This document shows positions 61,466 to 64,000 of a stretch of DNA of 64,000 nucleotides, piece after piece. The translations under genes were made by a program, and so were the position numbers. The stretch lies in contig NZ_BAAAEP010000025.1 of NCBI RefSeq assembly GCF_039523075.1, positions 1 through 64,000 on the forward strand, written 5' to 3'. The first letter of the stretch is position 1; every line of letters begins with the position of its first letter. Source of the DNA: Caenispirillum bisanense. Lineage in GTDB: Bacteria; Pseudomonadota; Alphaproteobacteria; Rhodospirillales; Rhodospirillaceae. The notes beneath the pieces were generated by a model. That model saw only the letters and a list, made by a program, of their open reading frames with translations, searched no databases and had not been told where the DNA came from.

Positions 61466-62926
61466 GTGAGTGCTGTAAAGACGGTGTTGCTGCCTCTCCT
61501 GCTCGCGGGCGCCCTTGCGGGCTGCACCCATCTGACCGCCGGCGGCCCGCCGCCCGATCCTGCCGCCTCCCGCGCCGACCTGGCCTATGCGGCGCTGGCC
61601 CGGGGCGAGTTTCCGCAGGCGCTCGATCAGGCCAATCTGGCGCTCGCCGGCGACCCGGAAGATCCCCACGCCCACTATGTCCGCGGTGTCGCCTTGCGCT
61701 ACGGCGGCCGTCCCGAGGAGGCGGCGGAGGTGTTCAGCCGGCTGATCGCCTCGCCGCGAGCCCAGGATGCGGCGGTGGCCGGCGGTCCGTGGACCGGCAC
61801 CTCGCCGACCACGGTGGCGGTGCTGGCCCGCGACCAGCTGCAGGCCATGGGCATCGCCAGCGGCCTGCCGACCACGCTCACCGCCTCCGGCGACCTGGCT
61901 GCCGGCATTGCGCCGCTGTCCGATGGGGTGATGCCGGCGGTGGGGGCGCCGACCGAGCCGCCGCTGTCGGGAATCGAGCTGATGAACGCCGCCCAGCGCT
62001 TCCTCGTGCTGCGGCGGCTGCGCGACGACGGCCGCATCACCGATGGCGAGTACTCCATCCGCCGCGCCGCCAACATCGGCGTCCTGCTGCCGTTCAGCAG
62101 CCAGCGCCCGGGCGCTGCCGGCCTCGGCCGCCCGGTGCCCACCGCCGAGCAGGTCGGCGCGCGGCTGGAGGCCCTGCGCCACACCCTGGCCAGCGGCGCC
62201 ATGCGGCCGGAAGACCACGCGGCGGAGCGTGAAACCATCCTCGACGCCCTGCTGCCCGCCGATCCGCGGGTCCGCATGATGGCGCCGACGCCTCCCACCA
62301 GCCTGGCCGATGCCGCCGAGCGCGCCAATGCCCTGCAGCGGCTGCGCGACATGGGGGTGATCAGCAAGGAAGAGTATGCCCGCGAGCGCGCGGCGCTGGA
62401 GAAGGCGGCCGGTCGCCTGATCGCCCGCGCCGACGGCGGCAACACGGTGCTGGTGCCCAAGGCGCCCGCCAAGCCGGCGGCTTCGTCCGGCAAGCCGAGC
62501 AAGCCCGCCGCCCCGGCCAAGCCGGCCGCCCCGCCGCGCAACGATGCCGAGGCGCTGGACGCCATCGCCGCCGGGGCCGGCGGCAATGATCGCATGGTCG
62601 GCCGCGGGCCGATCGTGGTCGCGCCGCCGGCGGCGGCCACTCCCGCCGCCCCTTCGGCCGCCGCCGGCGGCCCGGTGGTGCTGCATCTCGCCTCCTACAA
62701 GAGCAAGGCGGCGGCGGAAAGCGGCTGGTCGGCCCTGCGCGGTCGCTTCTCGTCGGTGCTGAGCGGGCTGGCGCCGCAGTACACCGAGGTCGACCTGGGG
62801 CCGGGCAAGGGCACCTTCTGGCGTCTGAGCGCCGGGCCGGTATCCGACTCCGCCGCGGCGGAGCGCCTGTGCGGTCAGCTGGCGGGGCAGGGACAATACT
62901 GCCGCACCGCCTTCGCCAGCCGCTGA
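61466..62926 (+). CDS. SPOR-domain lipoprotein with TPR-like repeats
   Basis: 486 residues from GTG 61466 (GGGGGGAT upstream). A signal peptide with lipobox LAGC precedes a TPR-like pair of helices (LAYAALARGEFPQALDQANL, HAHYVRGVALRYGGRPEEAA). Two SHOCT-like helices follow in mid-protein (RFLVLRRLRDDGRITDGEY and LQRLRDMGVISKEEYARE), then a Pro/Ala/Lys linker. A C-terminal SPOR domain (VVLHLASYKSKAAAESGW ... FWRLSAGPVSDSAAAERLC) binds denuded glycan at division sites. Likely an envelope protein of septation or cell-pole remodelling. A frame upstream to 61301 lacks any start support. Confidence 0.87.
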   Translation: MSAVKTVLLPLLLAGALAGCTHLTAGGPPPDPAASRADLAYAALARGEFPQALDQANLALAGDPEDPHAHYVRGVALRYGGRPEEAAEVFSRLIASPRAQDAAVAGGPWTGTSPTTVAVLARDQLQAMGIASGLPTTLTASGDLAAGIAPLSDGVMPAVGAPTEPPLSGIELMNAAQRFLVLRRLRDDGRITDGEYSIRRAANIGVLLPFSSQRPGAAGLGRPVPTAEQVGARLEALRHTLASGAMRPEDHAAERETILDALLPADPRVRMMAPTPPTSLADAAERANALQRLRDMGVISKEEYARERAALEKAAGRLIARADGGNTVLVPKAPAKPAASSGKPSKPAAPAKPAAPPRNDAEALDAIAAGAGGNDRMVGRGPIVVAPPAAATPAAPSAAAGGPVVLHLASYKSKAAAESGWSALRGRFSSVLSGLAPQYTEVDLGPGKGTFWRLSAGPVSDSAAAERLCGQLAGQGQYCRTAFASR

Positions 62927-63126
62927 GTCCAGGGCGCAAACGGACTGTTACGATTTTGCTTGCAGGCGGGAGAGGGCTCCCCTATATTCCGTCTTCCTGC
63001 GGCGGGGTTCTCCGACGCAGGCCTCCGGAACCTTCGGCATCACCCCGTGACCTGATCGCAGGCGCGGTGCCGTCGGCGCCTCCGGCGAGCCTCTTCCGAG
63101 GATCGCGACGGTGACGAAAAAACCGG

Positions 63127-63155
63127 TTGACAGTTTGGGGTTGGTTGAGTAGAAA
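63127..63155 (+). promoter_or_regulatory. rRNA operon promoter P1
   Basis: Perfect -35 TTGACA, 17-bp spacer, -10 TAGAAA, about 335 bp before the mature 16S end. Confidence 0.65.
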
Positions 63156-63220
63156 CCGGCCTCCTTCGGCGGGGCGGCGAGATGATCGCCAAGCTGCTGA
63201 AGAAAAAGAGAAAAAAGAAG

Positions 63221-63249
63221 TTGACAACGACTTCGGCCTTCTCTAAATA
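63221..63249 (+). promoter_or_regulatory. rRNA operon promoter P2
   Basis: Perfect -35 TTGACA, 17-bp spacer, -10 TAAATA, with an A-rich UP-like tract immediately upstream. Confidence 0.65.
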
Positions 63250-63325
63250 ACGGCCTCCCCGGCGGGCCGGGCGGTTCCGGAAGGGATCGCGGACCACGGG
63301 GCGAAATTCCGGAGCTTAGGCTCCC

Positions 63326-63337
63326 TGCTCTTTGACA
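63326..63337 (+). promoter_or_regulatory. boxA antitermination element
   Basis: TGCTCTTTGACA differs in one base from the common rRNA boxA TGCTCTTTAACA. It binds the NusB-S10 complex in the leader RNA so that long rRNA transcripts escape Rho. Confidence 0.85.
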
Positions 63338-63488
63338 TTGTGAACGAACGGAAGGGATGCGCAGGCGGCGGTTCGGCCACTGGGGTCGGATCGATCAGCC
63401 AGCGCATTTTAAGACACCTGACCTTGTCTTCGGACGGGGTTTAGGATGTCTGCGAAGCGTTTTGCAAGATGTTCCGATCCGTCAAGAT

Positions 63489-64000
<512 letters not shown>

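Larger units (their letters stand above)
62927..63488 (+). promoter_or_regulatory. Leader and promoter region of the rRNA operon
   Basis: 562 bp from the SPOR gene to the mature 16S start. It holds two clear promoters and a boxA listed separately. A weaker candidate (TTGCAG-N17-TATATT, 62960-62988) is also visible. An A-rich tract at 63202-63220 stands just before P2, as an UP element would. No protein gene is supported. Confidence 0.8.

Overview
The window is one end of a high-GC (about 70 %) alphaproteobacterial chromosome. The partial 16S rRNA gene at the right edge, the coding style and the gene order (rpsF-rpsR-rplI opposite fabD-fabG-acpP-fabF-mltG; xseB-ispA-dxs-tlyA) fit the Rhodospirillales. 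A genus cannot be given safely from 0.5 kb of 16S. Composition looks even throughout, and I saw no insertion sequence, prophage, integrase or CRISPR array.

Left part (1-22 kb) is mostly housekeeping: a truncated hypothetical gene, a Nudix hydrolase, the S6-S18-L9 ribosomal operon, the fatty-acid synthesis operon fabD-fabG-acpP-fabF ending in mltG, RNase D, aspS, an EipB-type envelope protein, a Mak-type fructokinase, an MBL hydrolase, an SqrR/BigR-like ArsR regulator opposite an HDAC-like deacylase, then xseB-ispA-dxs-tlyA for isoprenoid precursor synthesis. At 20.7-22.9 kb are an iron-ADH-family protein that has lost most of its metal ligands and a creatininase-family protein.

Middle part (23-41 kb) is catabolic. 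A glutaryl-CoA locus (CoA-transferase, gcdH, divergent LysR regulator with a perfect operator-like palindrome) is followed by a PEP-CTERM protein. Next comes a polyamine/GABA block: aminotransferase, gabT and gabD on the minus strand, a divergent PuuR-like regulator, a four-gene PotABCD-like transporter, and a TrpXYZ-like transporter divergent from it. Four copies of a 16-bp element (GTTTAAAATATTAGAC and close variants) lie only in the two divergent intergenic regions of this block. They resemble PuuR operators and would bind the locus into one regulon: import polyamine or GABA, transaminate to succinate semialdehyde, oxidise to succinate. A MazEF-like and a CcdAB-like toxin-antitoxin pair flank the transport genes.

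Right part (41.7-62.9 kb) mixes housekeeping and envelope genes: a DMT exporter, aroC, fabI, a YihY-family membrane protein, tandem DUF2189 membrane proteins, a CbpA-type DnaJ protein, a glycine-zipper lipoprotein, pdxH, a cation diffusion facilitator, a soluble CBS-PAS histidine kinase overlapping a ribbon-helix-helix gene, an alpha/beta hydrolase, glgX, an extensin-like protein, an LpxR-like lipid A deacylase, a DUF4169 protein, a CYTH-CHAD protein and a SPOR lipoprotein. The window ends in an rRNA operon leader with two clear promoters, a boxA and the first 0.5 kb of 16S rRNA.
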